Below, piece after piece: positions 47,126 to 56,463 of a stretch of DNA of 64,000 nucleotides. The stretch is from the NCBI GenBank assembly GCA_014138645.1, contig JACJIB010000007.1:124001-188000 (forward strand), in the 5' to 3' direction. Below the pieces are notes generated by a model. That model was not told where the DNA came from, ran no database searches, and worked only from the letters and a program-made list of their open reading frames with translations. Within the stretch, counting starts at the first letter, position 1. Each line of letters begins with the position of its first letter. Origin of the DNA: Methylorubrum thiocyanatum. GTDB lineage: Bacteria > Pseudomonadota > Alphaproteobacteria > Rhizobiales > Beijerinckiaceae. A program made the position numbers and the translations under genes.

Positions 47126-48313
47126 ATGACGGCTCCCCCTTTCAGCCCGCCGGCCAGCCCGCCCGGCGCGCGGCGTCTCGCGGCCGCGGGCATCGCGGTC
47201 GTGGCCTTCGCGGCCGCGCTCTGGCTCGCCTGGACCGCGGCGGCGACGCTGTTGCTGATCTTCTCCGGCATCCTGTTCGCCGTTTTCCTCGACGGGCTGA
47301 CCCGGGGTCTGGGCCATGTGCTGCCGATTGGGCGCGGCTGGCGCCTCGCGCTGGCCTGCCTCGTGCTCGCCGCCCTGGCCTTCGGGCTCGTCGCCTTCGG
47401 CGGCGCCACCGTGGCGAGCCAGGCGCGCGACCTCGGCACCACGGTGCGCCAGCAATCGGAGACCGTGCGCGACTGGCTGAAGGAGCGCGGGATCGAGATC
47501 GACCTGTCCCAGGGCGCCCCGGCGGGTCAGGCGGCAACTCAGGAGGCAAGTCAGGCGGGAGGCCAGGGAGCCGGTCAGGGGGCTGGCGGCGAGGGCGAGG
47601 AGGGGAAGGACCAGAAGCAGGGCGGCCTCGCCGGCCTCGCCTCGGGTGCCCTGAAGAGCCCGGGCTCGCTGCTGTCGGATGCGGGCAGCGTGCTCGGCCC
47701 GGCGGCGACCGTGGTGATCGCGCTGTTCAACGCGCTCGGCAACATCCTCGTGATCGTCTTCCTCGGGATCGCCATCGCCGCCGATCCGGGCAGCTACCGC
47801 GACGGCGCCCTGCGGCTGGTGCCCCGGCGCCACCGCGAGAAGGGTGCGCGCGTCCTCGACGGCGCGGGCGAGACCCTGCGGCACTGGCTGTTCGGGCAGC
47901 TCGTCACCATGGCGGCGATCTTCGTGCTGACCTGGGCCGGGCTCAGCCTCCTCGGCATCGGCGGCGCGCTGATCCTCGGGCTCCAGGCCGGCCTGCTCGC
48001 CTTCGTGCCGACGATCGGGCCGCTGATCGCGGGTGTGGTGATCGTGCTGAGCAGCCTCGCCTCGGGGCTGAACGGATTGCTCGGGGCGCTCGGCGTCTAC
48101 CTCGCGGTGCAGACGGCGGAGAGCTACGGGCTCACGCCCTTCATCCAGCGCCGCGCCCTCGATCTGCCGGCGGCGACGATCTTCGCCGGCCAGCTCCTGC
48201 TCGGCGTGCTGTTCGGCCTGTGGGGGGTGGCGCTCGCCCTGCCGCTGGTGGCGGTGATCAAGGTGCTGCTGGAAGAGCTCTACATCGAGGATGGGGCCGA
48301 AGCGGAGGCCTGA
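47126..48313 (+). CDS. AI-2E family transporter (PerM/TqsA-like)
   Basis: A 395-residue membrane protein of the AI-2 exporter family, with about eight transmembrane helices. An insertion of about 45 residues, rich in Gln, Gly, Ala and Glu (GAPAGQAATQEAS, GAGQGAGGEGEEG), lies in the large periplasmic or cytosolic loop near 130-175. The family-typical AFVPTIGPLIAGVVIVL and QRRALDLP segments follow. Substrates differ within the family, some being Na+/H+ antiporters or peptide exporters. Confidence 0.87.
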   Translation: MTAPPFSPPASPPGARRLAAAGIAVVAFAAALWLAWTAAATLLLIFSGILFAVFLDGLTRGLGHVLPIGRGWRLALACLVLAALAFGLVAFGGATVASQARDLGTTVRQQSETVRDWLKERGIEIDLSQGAPAGQAATQEASQAGGQGAGQGAGGEGEEGKDQKQGGLAGLASGALKSPGSLLSDAGSVLGPAATVVIALFNALGNILVIVFLGIAIAADPGSYRDGALRLVPRRHREKGARVLDGAGETLRHWLFGQLVTMAAIFVLTWAGLSLLGIGGALILGLQAGLLAFVPTIGPLIAGVVIVLSSLASGLNGLLGALGVYLAVQTAESYGLTPFIQRRALDLPAATIFAGQLLLGVLFGLWGVALALPLVAVIKVLLEELYIEDGAEAEA

Positions 48314-48337
48314 CGATCCGCCTCGGCCCCGATCCCT

Positions 48338-50020
48338 TTACGGCGCCATGTCGGGGACCGGCTTGACGGTCCCCATCTCGGCCGGGGCGGGCGCCGGGGC
48401 CGGGGTGCCGATCTGCGGCGGCGGGGTGAGCTGCAGGTGCTCGCTGGTATAGGCGAGTTCCTGGTAGACCCGCTGCGGATCCTCGTTCAGCTTCGTGCCG
48501 TAGCTCGGCACGATCTGGCGGATCTTCGCCTGCCATTCCGGGCTCGCGACCCGCTTGGCAAAGACCTTCTCCAGCACGTTCAGCATGATCGGCGCGGCGG
48601 TGGAAGCGCCCGGCGAGGCGCCGAGCAGGGCGGCGATGCTGCCGTCCTTGGCCGCCACCACCTCGGTGCCGAGCTTCAAGACGCCGCCCTTCTCCGGATC
48701 GCGCTTGATGATCTGCACCCGCTGCCCGGCCTGGACGAGGCGCCATTCGTCCTTCTTGGCATCGGGGAAGTATTCGCGCAGGGCCTGGTAGCGGTCCTCG
48801 TCGGAGAGCATCAGCTGGCCGGCGAGGTACTCGACCAGCGGGTACTGATCGACGCCGACGCGGACCATCGGCCAGACGTTGCTGGTGGTGGTCGAGGTCA
48901 GCAGGTCGAAGTAGGAGCCCTCCTTCAGGAACTTGGTCGAGAAGGTCGCGAACGGTCCGAACAGGATCACCCGCTTGCCGTCGAGCATCCGCGTGTCGAG
49001 GTGCGGCACCGACATCGGCGGCGAGCCGACGGAGGCCTTGCCGTAGGCCTTGGCGAGGTGGCGCAGGGCCACGTCCTGATTCTCGGTGACGAGGAACGAG
49101 CCGCCGACGGGGAAGCCGGCATAATCGTCGGCCTCGGGAATGCCGGAGGCCTGCAGCAGGTGCAGGGCGCCGCCGCCCGCGCCGATGAACACGAACCGGG
49201 CATCGACCGTGGACCGGCTGCCATCCTTCAGGTTCTTGGACGTGACGCGCCAAGTCCCATCCTTGTTGCGCTCGAAGCTCTCCACTTCGGTCGAGAGGCG
49301 CAGGTCGAACTTCGGCCCGCTCTTCAGCGAGGCGATGTACTGGCGGGTGACCTCACCCCACTCGCAATCGGTGCCGAGCGGCGACCACGTGGCGGCGACC
49401 TTCTGCTTCGGGTCGCGCCCCTCCATCATCAGGGGGACCCACTTCTTGACCTGCTCGGGGTCGGTCGAGAATTCCATCCCGGCAAAGAGCGGGCTGGCTT
49501 TCAGCGCCTCGTAGCGCTTGCGCAGATAGGTGATGTTGTCGTCGCCCCAGACGAAGCTCATGTGGGGCGTGGAATTGATGAAGGAGTGGGGGTTCTTCAG
49601 GACACCCTTTTGCACCTGCCACGCCAGGAACTGGCGGGTGACCTGGAAGGCCTCGTTGATCTCGACGGCCTTGTTGATCTGGACGTTCCCCTTGGAATCC
49701 TCGGGCGTGTAGTTCAGCTCGGCCAGGGCCGAGTGGCCGGTGCCGGCGTTGTTCCAGCCGTTGGAGCTCTCCAGCGCCACGCCGTCGAGCCGCTCGACCA
49801 TCTCCAGCGACCAGTCAGGCTCGAGTTCACGCAGCCAGACGCCGAGCGTCGCGCTCATGATGCCGCCGCCGATCAGCAGGACATCGACCTTGCGCGCCTC
49901 GCCCGCGGCGAGCAGCGGCGAACCCGGCAGGGCGGTGGCCGCCAGACCTGCCAGCGCGCCGCCGATGACTTGCCGCCGATTCACCGGCATCGGACTATGA
50001 TGCATAGTCGACGATTTCAT
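48338..50020 (-). CDS. mqo: Malate:quinone oxidoreductase
   Basis: FAD-dependent membrane-associated oxidation of malate to oxaloacetate with quinone as acceptor, a TCA-cycle step. It has the FAD motif VLLIGGGIMSATLG, GWNNAGTGHSALAELNY and SPGASTAAPIMLNVLE. Unlike most Mqo it starts with a twin-arginine signal (NRRQVIGGALAGLAATALPG), suggesting export or a periplasmic orientation. It ends with a Pro/Ala-rich tail. Start codons at 50044, 50020, 50005 and 49990 are all possible; 50020 gives a normal-length n-region. The 285 bp to the VWA gene show only a short GC hairpin. Confidence 0.93.
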   Translation of the reverse strand: MKSSTMHHSPMPVNRRQVIGGALAGLAATALPGSPLLAAGEARKVDVLLIGGGIMSATLGVWLRELEPDWSLEMVERLDGVALESSNGWNNAGTGHSALAELNYTPEDSKGNVQINKAVEINEAFQVTRQFLAWQVQKGVLKNPHSFINSTPHMSFVWGDDNITYLRKRYEALKASPLFAGMEFSTDPEQVKKWVPLMMEGRDPKQKVAATWSPLGTDCEWGEVTRQYIASLKSGPKFDLRLSTEVESFERNKDGTWRVTSKNLKDGSRSTVDARFVFIGAGGGALHLLQASGIPEADDYAGFPVGGSFLVTENQDVALRHLAKAYGKASVGSPPMSVPHLDTRMLDGKRVILFGPFATFSTKFLKEGSYFDLLTSTTTSNVWPMVRVGVDQYPLVEYLAGQLMLSDEDRYQALREYFPDAKKDEWRLVQAGQRVQIIKRDPEKGGVLKLGTEVVAAKDGSIAALLGASPGASTAAPIMLNVLEKVFAKRVASPEWQAKIRQIVPSYGTKLNEDPQRVYQELAYTSEHLQLTPPPQIGTPAPAPAPAEMGTVKPVPDMAP

Positions 50021-50305
50021 ATGCAGTTTATCGTCAGTTTTCATTTTAATTTTCGCGCCGCTCAAAAATTTATTTGGTCCCGCCGGTCCGCTACAACGGG
50101 CGCGGGCGAGCGACAACCCGGCGATTACATGGCTGCCATGCCCTGAAACCTTGAACATCCGCAGGGGATTGTCAGGCCGCCCGAGGGGCGTTCGGCCGTG
50201 CCGGAAACGGAGCCGGCCACAGGCTGCCGACCGCTTCGGGGACAGAACCTCAGCGCGCGGCCGAGCGCGCGATTCGGCGGACGCTTCCGAGGATGCCCCG
50301 ACCGC

Positions 50306-51472
50306 TCAGCCCTCGCGGGCGGCGGGGACTGCGGCGATGCCGGCGCCCGCGGCCCAGGCGTTGAGATCCTGCTTGCGGATCGCCGCCGCCATCAGGTCGG
50401 GGAACAGATCCGGCGTGCAGGCGAAGGCGGGCACGCCCAGGGCGGCGAGGCGCGCGGCGAGCCCCCGGTCGTAGGCCGGCGCGCCCTCGTCGGAGAGGGC
50501 GAGGAGCGCCACCACCTGCACGCCGGCCGCGACGAGGCGCTGCGCCTGAGCGAGCAGCCCGGCCTCGACCCCGCCCTCGTAGAGATCGGAGATCAGCACC
50601 AGGACCGTGTCCTCGGGCCGGGTGATGCGCGAGGCGCAGTAGCCGACCGCCCGGTTGATGTCGGTGCCGCCGCCGAGTTGGACCGAGAACAGCACCTCGA
50701 CCGGATCGTCCATTTCGTCGGACAGATCGACCACCTCGGTGTCGAACACCACGAGCCGGGTCGAGACCGCGGGCAGCGAGGCCATCACCGCCCCGAAGAT
50801 GCTCGAATAGACCACGGAATTGGCCATCGAGCCGGACTGGTCGATGCACAGGATCACGTCCTTCAGCGATCCGCGGCTCTTCCGCCCGTGACCGAGACGG
50901 GTTTCCGGGATGATGGTGCGGTACTCCGCCTGATAGTGGCGCAGGTTCGCCCGGATCGTGCGGTTCCAGTCGATCTCGGCGTGGCGCGGGCGGCGGTTGA
51001 GGCTGGCGCGATCGATCGCTCCGGTCACGGCCTGCCGCAGCGGTTCCTCGAGCCGCTTCATCAGCGCGTCCACCACCTTGCGCACCACGAGGCGGGCCGT
51101 CTCCTTCGTGCGCCCGCCGAGCAGGCCGCGCATCGAGATCAGGGTCGAGACGAGGGAAACGTCGGGCTGGACCGCCTCCAGCATCTCCGGCTCGGTCAGC
51201 ATCCGCTTGAGGTCGAGCCGCTCGAAGGCGTCGCGCTGCATCACCTGCACCACGGAGGCCGGGAAATAGTCGCGGATGTCGCCGAGCCAGCGCGGGACGG
51301 AGGGGGCGGAGGCGCCCAAGCCCCCCTTGCGGTCGGAATCGTAGAGGGCGCCCATCGCCCGGTCGAGGCGCCCGTCGCGCTCGCTCAGGGTGCAGCCGGT
51401 GCCCTCGGCCGCCCCGCCGCCCAGCACGAGGCGCCAGCGGCGCAGACGCTCGGTCTCGGTCGCCTCGCTCAT
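50306..51472 (-). CDS. VWA-domain protein, last gene of the MoxR/SWIM operon
   Basis: A 388-residue cytoplasmic protein. The first 200 residues are helical with no known domain. The C-terminal von Willebrand A domain has an intact MIDAS: DQSGS (211-215), the Thr of GGGTDIN and the Asp of ISDLYEG. In known MoxR-VWA systems the VWA protein is the partner that delivers clients or metal to the AAA+ ring. Its ATG overlaps the DUF5682 stop (ATGA). It is the fifth of five coupled genes, after SWIM, DUF5691, MoxR and DUF5682. Confidence 0.88.
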   Translation of the reverse strand: MSEATETERLRRWRLVLGGGAAEGTGCTLSERDGRLDRAMGALYDSDRKGGLGASAPSVPRWLGDIRDYFPASVVQVMQRDAFERLDLKRMLTEPEMLEAVQPDVSLVSTLISMRGLLGGRTKETARLVVRKVVDALMKRLEEPLRQAVTGAIDRASLNRRPRHAEIDWNRTIRANLRHYQAEYRTIIPETRLGHGRKSRGSLKDVILCIDQSGSMANSVVYSSIFGAVMASLPAVSTRLVVFDTEVVDLSDEMDDPVEVLFSVQLGGGTDINRAVGYCASRITRPEDTVLVLISDLYEGGVEAGLLAQAQRLVAAGVQVVALLALSDEGAPAYDRGLAARLAALGVPAFACTPDLFPDLMAAAIRKQDLNAWAAGAGIAAVPAAREG

Positions 51473-53778
51473 GCGGCGTCTCCGGTGGTGGTCGCGGGCT
51501 CGGGGCCGAGCAGCAGGCGCAGGATCGGCAGCACTTTTGCCGCGCGTGCCGGGTCGAAGCCTTGCGATCCGGCCGCCGCATCGAGCGAGGCGCCGCCCGG
51601 CCGGGCCAGCGTCTCGCCGATGGCCCGGCGCTCGGCGGGCGCCAGGGTCGCGAAGGTGCGGCGCACCAGCGGCAGCAGCTCGATGAACAGCGCCTCGTCG
51701 AGACCGCAGAGCCATTCGTCGACCACGGCGAGCAGTTCGCGCCCGTGGATCAGCACGGTGCCGCTGTCTTCGAGGAAACCCTCGATCCAGGCGGCGGCCG
51801 GGACGGCGCCGGAGGCCCGCGACAGGGCCAGCCGCAGGCGCTCGCCGGCCTCCGCCGCGTCGATGGCGCGGTCGTCGAACAGGAGCCGGACGGCGCGTCC
51901 GACGACGCGGCCGTGGACATGCTCCTGATCGGCCAGCGCCCGCAGGGCCTCCCCCCAGACCGCCTTCAGTTCCGGCTCCTCGATCAAGGCGACCGCGCCC
52001 GAGACGGCGACGATGCGCGCCTTGGCGGCACCGGCCGCGTCGTCGTCGAGGCTCTGGCAGGCGGCGACCAGCCCGGCGGCGGCCCGCGGCACGAGGCCCC
52101 GCACCACGGCCAGCACCGGCTCGGTGTCGGAGGAGCGCACCGAGCCGTAGCGGGCGAGTTCGGCCAGCGGCGGCAGCGCGTCCATGAGGTCGAACACGTC
52201 GGCCGAGACCGCGGCGCGGTCGTTGAGCGCGCGGATCACCGCCGCCGTGGCCCCGGCGAGGTCGGCGTCGAGCAGGGTGCCGATCAGGCCGGAGAGCTCG
52301 GCGACGCGGGTCGCCTCCCGCGCGCGGCTCCGCACCCGGCCGGCGGCGGCCTCGGCGATCGTGCCGCCCTCGGCGGAGGCCGCCACCAGCTCCACCACCC
52401 ATTCCGGCTGCCAGGTGAGGTACCAGCTCTCCTTGAAGGTGCCGCGCCCGCGCGCCTCCCGCCGCTCGCCCCAGGGGATGCCGATCAGCTTCAGCCGGTT
52501 GAGGAAATGGCTGCGGGCGAGGTCCGTTTCCCTGCGCAGGTCGAGGGTGATCTCGCCCGCCGCCGCGCCGGGCTTCAGGCGCAGGCGCTTGCACTGCGCC
52601 TCGAAATCCGCCTCGACCGGCGTGCCGGGGCTGTCCGGCGGGGTGGCGCCGAGGCGCTCGCCGATGACGAGCTTGCGCCGGATCAGCCCCATCGGCGCCG
52701 GATCGGCAAAGCACAGCGTGGCCTGGGCCGCCTCGTCGAGATCGTCGAGGGAGGGCCGGGACCGCCCGCGGAAACCCGCCAGCGCCTCGGCGAGCCGGGC
52801 CGCCTCGATCACCGAGGCCGGCGAGGCATCGAGATCGTTCTCCCGCAGCAGCGCGGCGGCGCGGGCGAGCCAGCGGGCGGCGACCCGCCCCTCGTGGTGC
52901 CACAGGGTGTCGTACCATTCCGGCGAGAGCACCCCGGCGCGGTAGCCGGAGGCGAAGGCCAGCCGCTCGTAGGACCAGGGCGCCCAGGCGGCGGCGGCCT
53001 TGGCCTTGGGCAGGTTTTTCAGGGTTGCGGTATCCGCCGTGGCTTGGCCCTTGGCGTCGTGGCGCATGAGCGCCGGCACGTGCCACGCGCCGCAGATCAC
53101 GGCGATGCGCGCGAAACCCTCCTTGGCCGCCCGGCGGATCGCCGCGCGCATATGCGCCTCGCGCGCCTCCTCGCGGAAAGCCTCGTCGGGGTCGGGCTCG
53201 GCACCCTCGCGGAGCGCGGCCATCGCCTCACCGATCGCGGCGAAGACGTCGCCGTCGGCGCCCGCGCGGCTCTCGACCAGGGCGTCCCACCAGCGCTCGC
53301 CGTCCGGATAGCCGGCAACGGCCGCGAGTTCGCCGAGCGGGTCGCGCCGGATCGCGGCCGATGCCGGGGCAGGCTCGGAGGGTGTCTCGGTCGCCTCGGC
53401 GACCGGCTCGGCATCGATCGGCGCGGTGTCCGGCGCGGCGTCCGATACGCCAAAACCGTCGGCGAGCTGGATCGCGTGCGGCAGATCGATGAAGCGCAGG
53501 GTCGCACCGGCGGCGATCCCGTGACGCATCGCCACCCATTCCGGCGAGAAGGCTGCGAAGGGGAAGAAGGCGCACGTCCGCGGTCGGTCCGGCCGGTAGA
53601 CGAGGAGCGCCACAGGCGGCGCCATCGCCTCGTGGGCGGCCAGTGGGATCAGCGCGTCGGCGTCCGGCGGGCCCTCGATCAGCAGGCAATCGGGTGCGAA
53701 GGCATCGAGCGCCGCCTTGAGCGAGCGGGCCGAGCCGGGGCCGTGATGGCGGATGCCGAAGAGACGGATGTCGGACAT
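51469..53778 (-). CDS. DUF5682 family protein
   Basis: A 769-residue cytoplasmic protein of unknown function. Its first 240 residues carry GIRHHGPGSARSL (His11, His12), CLLIEGPPDADALI (Glu35), FIDLPHAIQ, EAREAHMRAAIRRA and AVICGAWHVPALM (His233). This series of H, E, D-P, E-R and G-x-x-H motifs parallels the TraB/TIKI/EreA (ChaN-like) hydrolase fold, so I infer a metallohydrolase or esterase-like domain. The remainder is mostly helical. It lies between the MoxR gene (7-bp gap) and the VWA gene (4-bp overlap). Confidence 0.8.
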   Translation of the reverse strand: MSDIRLFGIRHHGPGSARSLKAALDAFAPDCLLIEGPPDADALIPLAAHEAMAPPVALLVYRPDRPRTCAFFPFAAFSPEWVAMRHGIAAGATLRFIDLPHAIQLADGFGVSDAAPDTAPIDAEPVAEATETPSEPAPASAAIRRDPLGELAAVAGYPDGERWWDALVESRAGADGDVFAAIGEAMAALREGAEPDPDEAFREEAREAHMRAAIRRAAKEGFARIAVICGAWHVPALMRHDAKGQATADTATLKNLPKAKAAAAWAPWSYERLAFASGYRAGVLSPEWYDTLWHHEGRVAARWLARAAALLRENDLDASPASVIEAARLAEALAGFRGRSRPSLDDLDEAAQATLCFADPAPMGLIRRKLVIGERLGATPPDSPGTPVEADFEAQCKRLRLKPGAAAGEITLDLRRETDLARSHFLNRLKLIGIPWGERREARGRGTFKESWYLTWQPEWVVELVAASAEGGTIAEAAAGRVRSRAREATRVAELSGLIGTLLDADLAGATAAVIRALNDRAAVSADVFDLMDALPPLAELARYGSVRSSDTEPVLAVVRGLVPRAAAGLVAACQSLDDDAAGAAKARIVAVSGAVALIEEPELKAVWGEALRALADQEHVHGRVVGRAVRLLFDDRAIDAAEAGERLRLALSRASGAVPAAAWIEGFLEDSGTVLIHGRELLAVVDEWLCGLDEALFIELLPLVRRTFATLAPAERRAIGETLARPGGASLDAAAGSQGFDPARAAKVLPILRLLLGPEPATTTGDAA

Positions 53779-53785
53779 CGCGAGA

Positions 53786-54886
53786 TCACGCGCTCGCGCG
53801 GGCGGCCTTGTAGAAATCCTTCCAGCCGTCGCGCTCCTTCACCACGGTCTCGAGGTATTCGCGCCAGACGATGGCGTCCTGAACCGGGTCCTTCACCACG
53901 GCCCCCGCGATGCCGGAAACGAGGTCGTGCGCCGAGAGGCGGCCGTCGCCGAAATGCGCGGCGAGCGCCAGCCCGCTGCCGACGACGCTGATGGCCTCCG
54001 CCGTCGAGAGCGTGCCCGAGGGCTGCTTCACCTTGCTCTTGCCATCCGCCGTGACGCCCTCGCGCAGCTCGCGAAAGATCGTGACGACGCGGCGGATCTG
54101 CTCGGCGCCCGGCGGCTCGGCCGGGATCTCGAAGGCGCGGCCGAGCGAGGCGACGCGGGTCTCGACGATGGCGATCTCGGCCTCGATCGTGGCGGGCGGC
54201 GGCAGCACCACGGTGTTGAAGCGGCGCTTGAGCGCGCTCGACAATTCGTTGACGCCGCGATCCCGGTTGTTGGCCGTGGCGATGAGGTTGAAGCCCTTCT
54301 GCGCCGCCACCTCCTCGTTTAGCTCGGGGATCGGCAGGGTCTTTTCCGAGAGGACGGTGATGAAGCTGTCCTGCGTCTCGGAGGGGATGCGGGTCAGCTC
54401 CTCGACGCGGGCGATGCGGCCCTCGTTCATCGCCCGCATGATCGGCGAGGCCACCACCGCCTCGCGGCTCGGGCCCTTGGCCAGCAGCAGCGCGTAGTTC
54501 CAGCCGTAGCGGATCGCCTCCTCGCTGGTGCCAGCGGTGCCCTGCACGATCAGGCGCGAGGTGCCGCAGATCGCCGCCGCGAGATGCTCGCTGACCCAGC
54601 TCTTGGCGGTGCCCGGCACGCCGAGCAGCAGCAGTGCCCGGTCGGTGGCAAGGGTCGCCACCGCGACCTCCATCAGGCGCCGGTCGCCGATGTATTTCGG
54701 GGTGACCTCGAAGCCGGAGGGAAGCCGGCCGCCGAGCAGATAGGTGACGACGGCCTGCGGCGACATCTGCCAGTTCGGCGGGCGCGGCCGGTCGTCGGAT
54801 TCGCGCAGCGCCGCGATCTCCTCGGCGAAGGCATCCTCGGCGGCTTGGCGCAGCTGCGCGGTCTTGACGGCGTGGTTCGATGTCAT
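53786..54886 (-). CDS. MoxR-type AAA+ ATPase
   Basis: A 366-residue AAA+ protein. It has Walker A GVPGTAKS (89-96), a Walker B region IARVEELTRIP (158-168) where the usual Asp-Glu reads Glu-Glu, and sensor I LIATANNRDRG (201-211). The arginine-finger region is SALKRRFN (217-224), with the C-terminal lid after it. MoxR ATPases act as chaperones with VWA partners, and one is in this operon. Its ATG overlaps the DUF5691 stop by 4 bases. The role of the whole system is not established. Confidence 0.9.
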   Translation of the reverse strand: MTSNHAVKTAQLRQAAEDAFAEEIAALRESDDRPRPPNWQMSPQAVVTYLLGGRLPSGFEVTPKYIGDRRLMEVAVATLATDRALLLLGVPGTAKSWVSEHLAAAICGTSRLIVQGTAGTSEEAIRYGWNYALLLAKGPSREAVVASPIMRAMNEGRIARVEELTRIPSETQDSFITVLSEKTLPIPELNEEVAAQKGFNLIATANNRDRGVNELSSALKRRFNTVVLPPPATIEAEIAIVETRVASLGRAFEIPAEPPGAEQIRRVVTIFRELREGVTADGKSKVKQPSGTLSTAEAISVVGSGLALAAHFGDGRLSAHDLVSGIAGAVVKDPVQDAIVWREYLETVVKERDGWKDFYKAARASA

Positions 54887-56463
54887 CCTTGAGCCGTTCC
54901 CCCTGTGGTGGTCTCCGGTCGGAAGTCGCGCCGGATCGCGGCGCGCAGTTCCAGCACGCTCGTCAATCCCGTGAGCTGTGTGCGCAGGCGGTCGCCCTCC
55001 CCCTCCGGCAGGCGTGCCAGGATGGCGGCGGCGGAGGCGGCGCTGTCGTCGCCCGGCCAGAGCCGGTCGCCGAGGCGGGCGATCACCCAGGGCTTGGCCA
55101 GATCGCGCCGCAGGCTGTCGGAGCCGCGGGTGACGAGGGCGAGCCAGTCGAGCAGCGCCGCGCTGAAGCCTTCCGAAAAATGCTCCGGGCCCTGACCCAG
55201 CACGGCCAGCACCACCTCGATCTTGCGGGCGCGGATCAGAGCCGCGACCCGTGCCTCCCATTCGGCGTCGGGTAGGAGGTCGAGCGCCTCCGCCCACATG
55301 CCCAGAACCTCGTTGGTGCGGCGGACCCCGGTGACCTTGCCCTCGTAGGCCTCCGCCGTGATGTCGGCCATCGCCCGGGACCAGTCCGGGTCGAGCGTGC
55401 GCTTGGCCGCCGAGAACAGCCCGTGGAAGACCGGATCGGCCCATTCGCTGCGCAGCGCCAGCTCGATCCAGAGCCGCGGCGGATGGTCGGCGAAGGCGTG
55501 GAGCGGCGCGCGCGCCAGGATCGCCCGGAGCAGCCCGGCCCGGGTGCCGCCGCCGCGGCGCTCCCAGTGGTTCGGCTCGACCCCGTCGCGAACGAGGTCC
55601 GGGCTCTCCTCCGGCAGGGTGACGACGAGGGTGTGCGTGGTGCCGCCGAGCAGCCGGCGCTTGCTCTCAACGGCGAGCGCAGCGCGGGCGCGGGCCGCCA
55701 TGCGTTCCGCATAGCGCGAGCCGGGAAGCTCCGGCAGCAGGCGCTGCGCGGCGAGCCGCACCCCGTTGGCGCGGTCGTCGAGACAGGCTTCGAGGAAGGG
55801 TTCGTCGGCCGCCGACAGGCCGGTCGCCAGCGCGTGGACCAGTGCCTCGCGCAGGTCGGCCTTTTCCTTGCGGAAGACCGGTTCCAGGGCGGCCCGCGCC
55901 GCCTCGGGATCGCGAGCGCGGAAGGCGGTGAAGGCGGCGCGGCGCTCCGCCACCGTGCCCTCGGTCCAGTCCGAAGCGTCCGCCGCCCCCGTCTCGGCCG
56001 GGCTCTCGCCGCAGGCGCGGGCGAGCCAGTCGAGTTCGGCGCCGACGACCGCCTGCGCCGCGGCGGGCAGGGTGCCGCGCTGGAGCATCAAGGCCTGGAG
56101 CAGCCAAGCGGGCGGGCGCGTGCCCGTTGCGGCGGCGCGTTCGAACCACTCCTCGACGCGGTTGCGCGCGCCATGGCCCTCGGTGAGGAGCGCGTAGAGC
56201 CGTGTCGCGGCGGCGGGCGGGCAGTCCGGCCCGAAGCGGCCGCGCTCCTCCAGCGGCGCCAGCGCTTCCGGCCCGAGTTCCTGGCCGGCGAGGTGGTGGG
56301 CGCCCTCGGCGGCGAGCCGTGCCAGGAGGGCGGCGCCGGGATCGGCCTCGGCCACGAGGGCGGTCAGCGCCGAGGGGGCTGCGGGCGGGGCGCGCTCGGC
56401 CCCGAGGAGCGCGGCGGCGAGCATCGGCTCCCAGCCGTCCGAGGCACGTTCGGTCGCGTCCAT
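54883..56463 (-). CDS. DUF5691 family protein
   Basis: A 526-residue cytoplasmic protein, almost entirely helical and rich in Ala, Leu, Arg and Glu. Repeated helical pairs (for example LREALVHALATGLSAADEPFLEA and ANGVRLAAQRLLPELPGS) look like HEAT-type repeats, suggesting a scaffold or client-binding surface. No catalytic motif is evident. It overlaps the SWIM gene's stop by one base (TGATG) and the MoxR gene by four. The identification is from context and sequence character. Confidence 0.75.
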   Translation of the reverse strand: MDATERASDGWEPMLAAALLGAERAPPAAPSALTALVAEADPGAALLARLAAEGAHHLAGQELGPEALAPLEERGRFGPDCPPAAATRLYALLTEGHGARNRVEEWFERAAATGTRPPAWLLQALMLQRGTLPAAAQAVVGAELDWLARACGESPAETGAADASDWTEGTVAERRAAFTAFRARDPEAARAALEPVFRKEKADLREALVHALATGLSAADEPFLEACLDDRANGVRLAAQRLLPELPGSRYAERMAARARAALAVESKRRLLGGTTHTLVVTLPEESPDLVRDGVEPNHWERRGGGTRAGLLRAILARAPLHAFADHPPRLWIELALRSEWADPVFHGLFSAAKRTLDPDWSRAMADITAEAYEGKVTGVRRTNEVLGMWAEALDLLPDAEWEARVAALIRARKIEVVLAVLGQGPEHFSEGFSAALLDWLALVTRGSDSLRRDLAKPWVIARLGDRLWPGDDSAASAAAILARLPEGEGDRLRTQLTGLTSVLELRAAIRRDFRPETTTGGTAQG

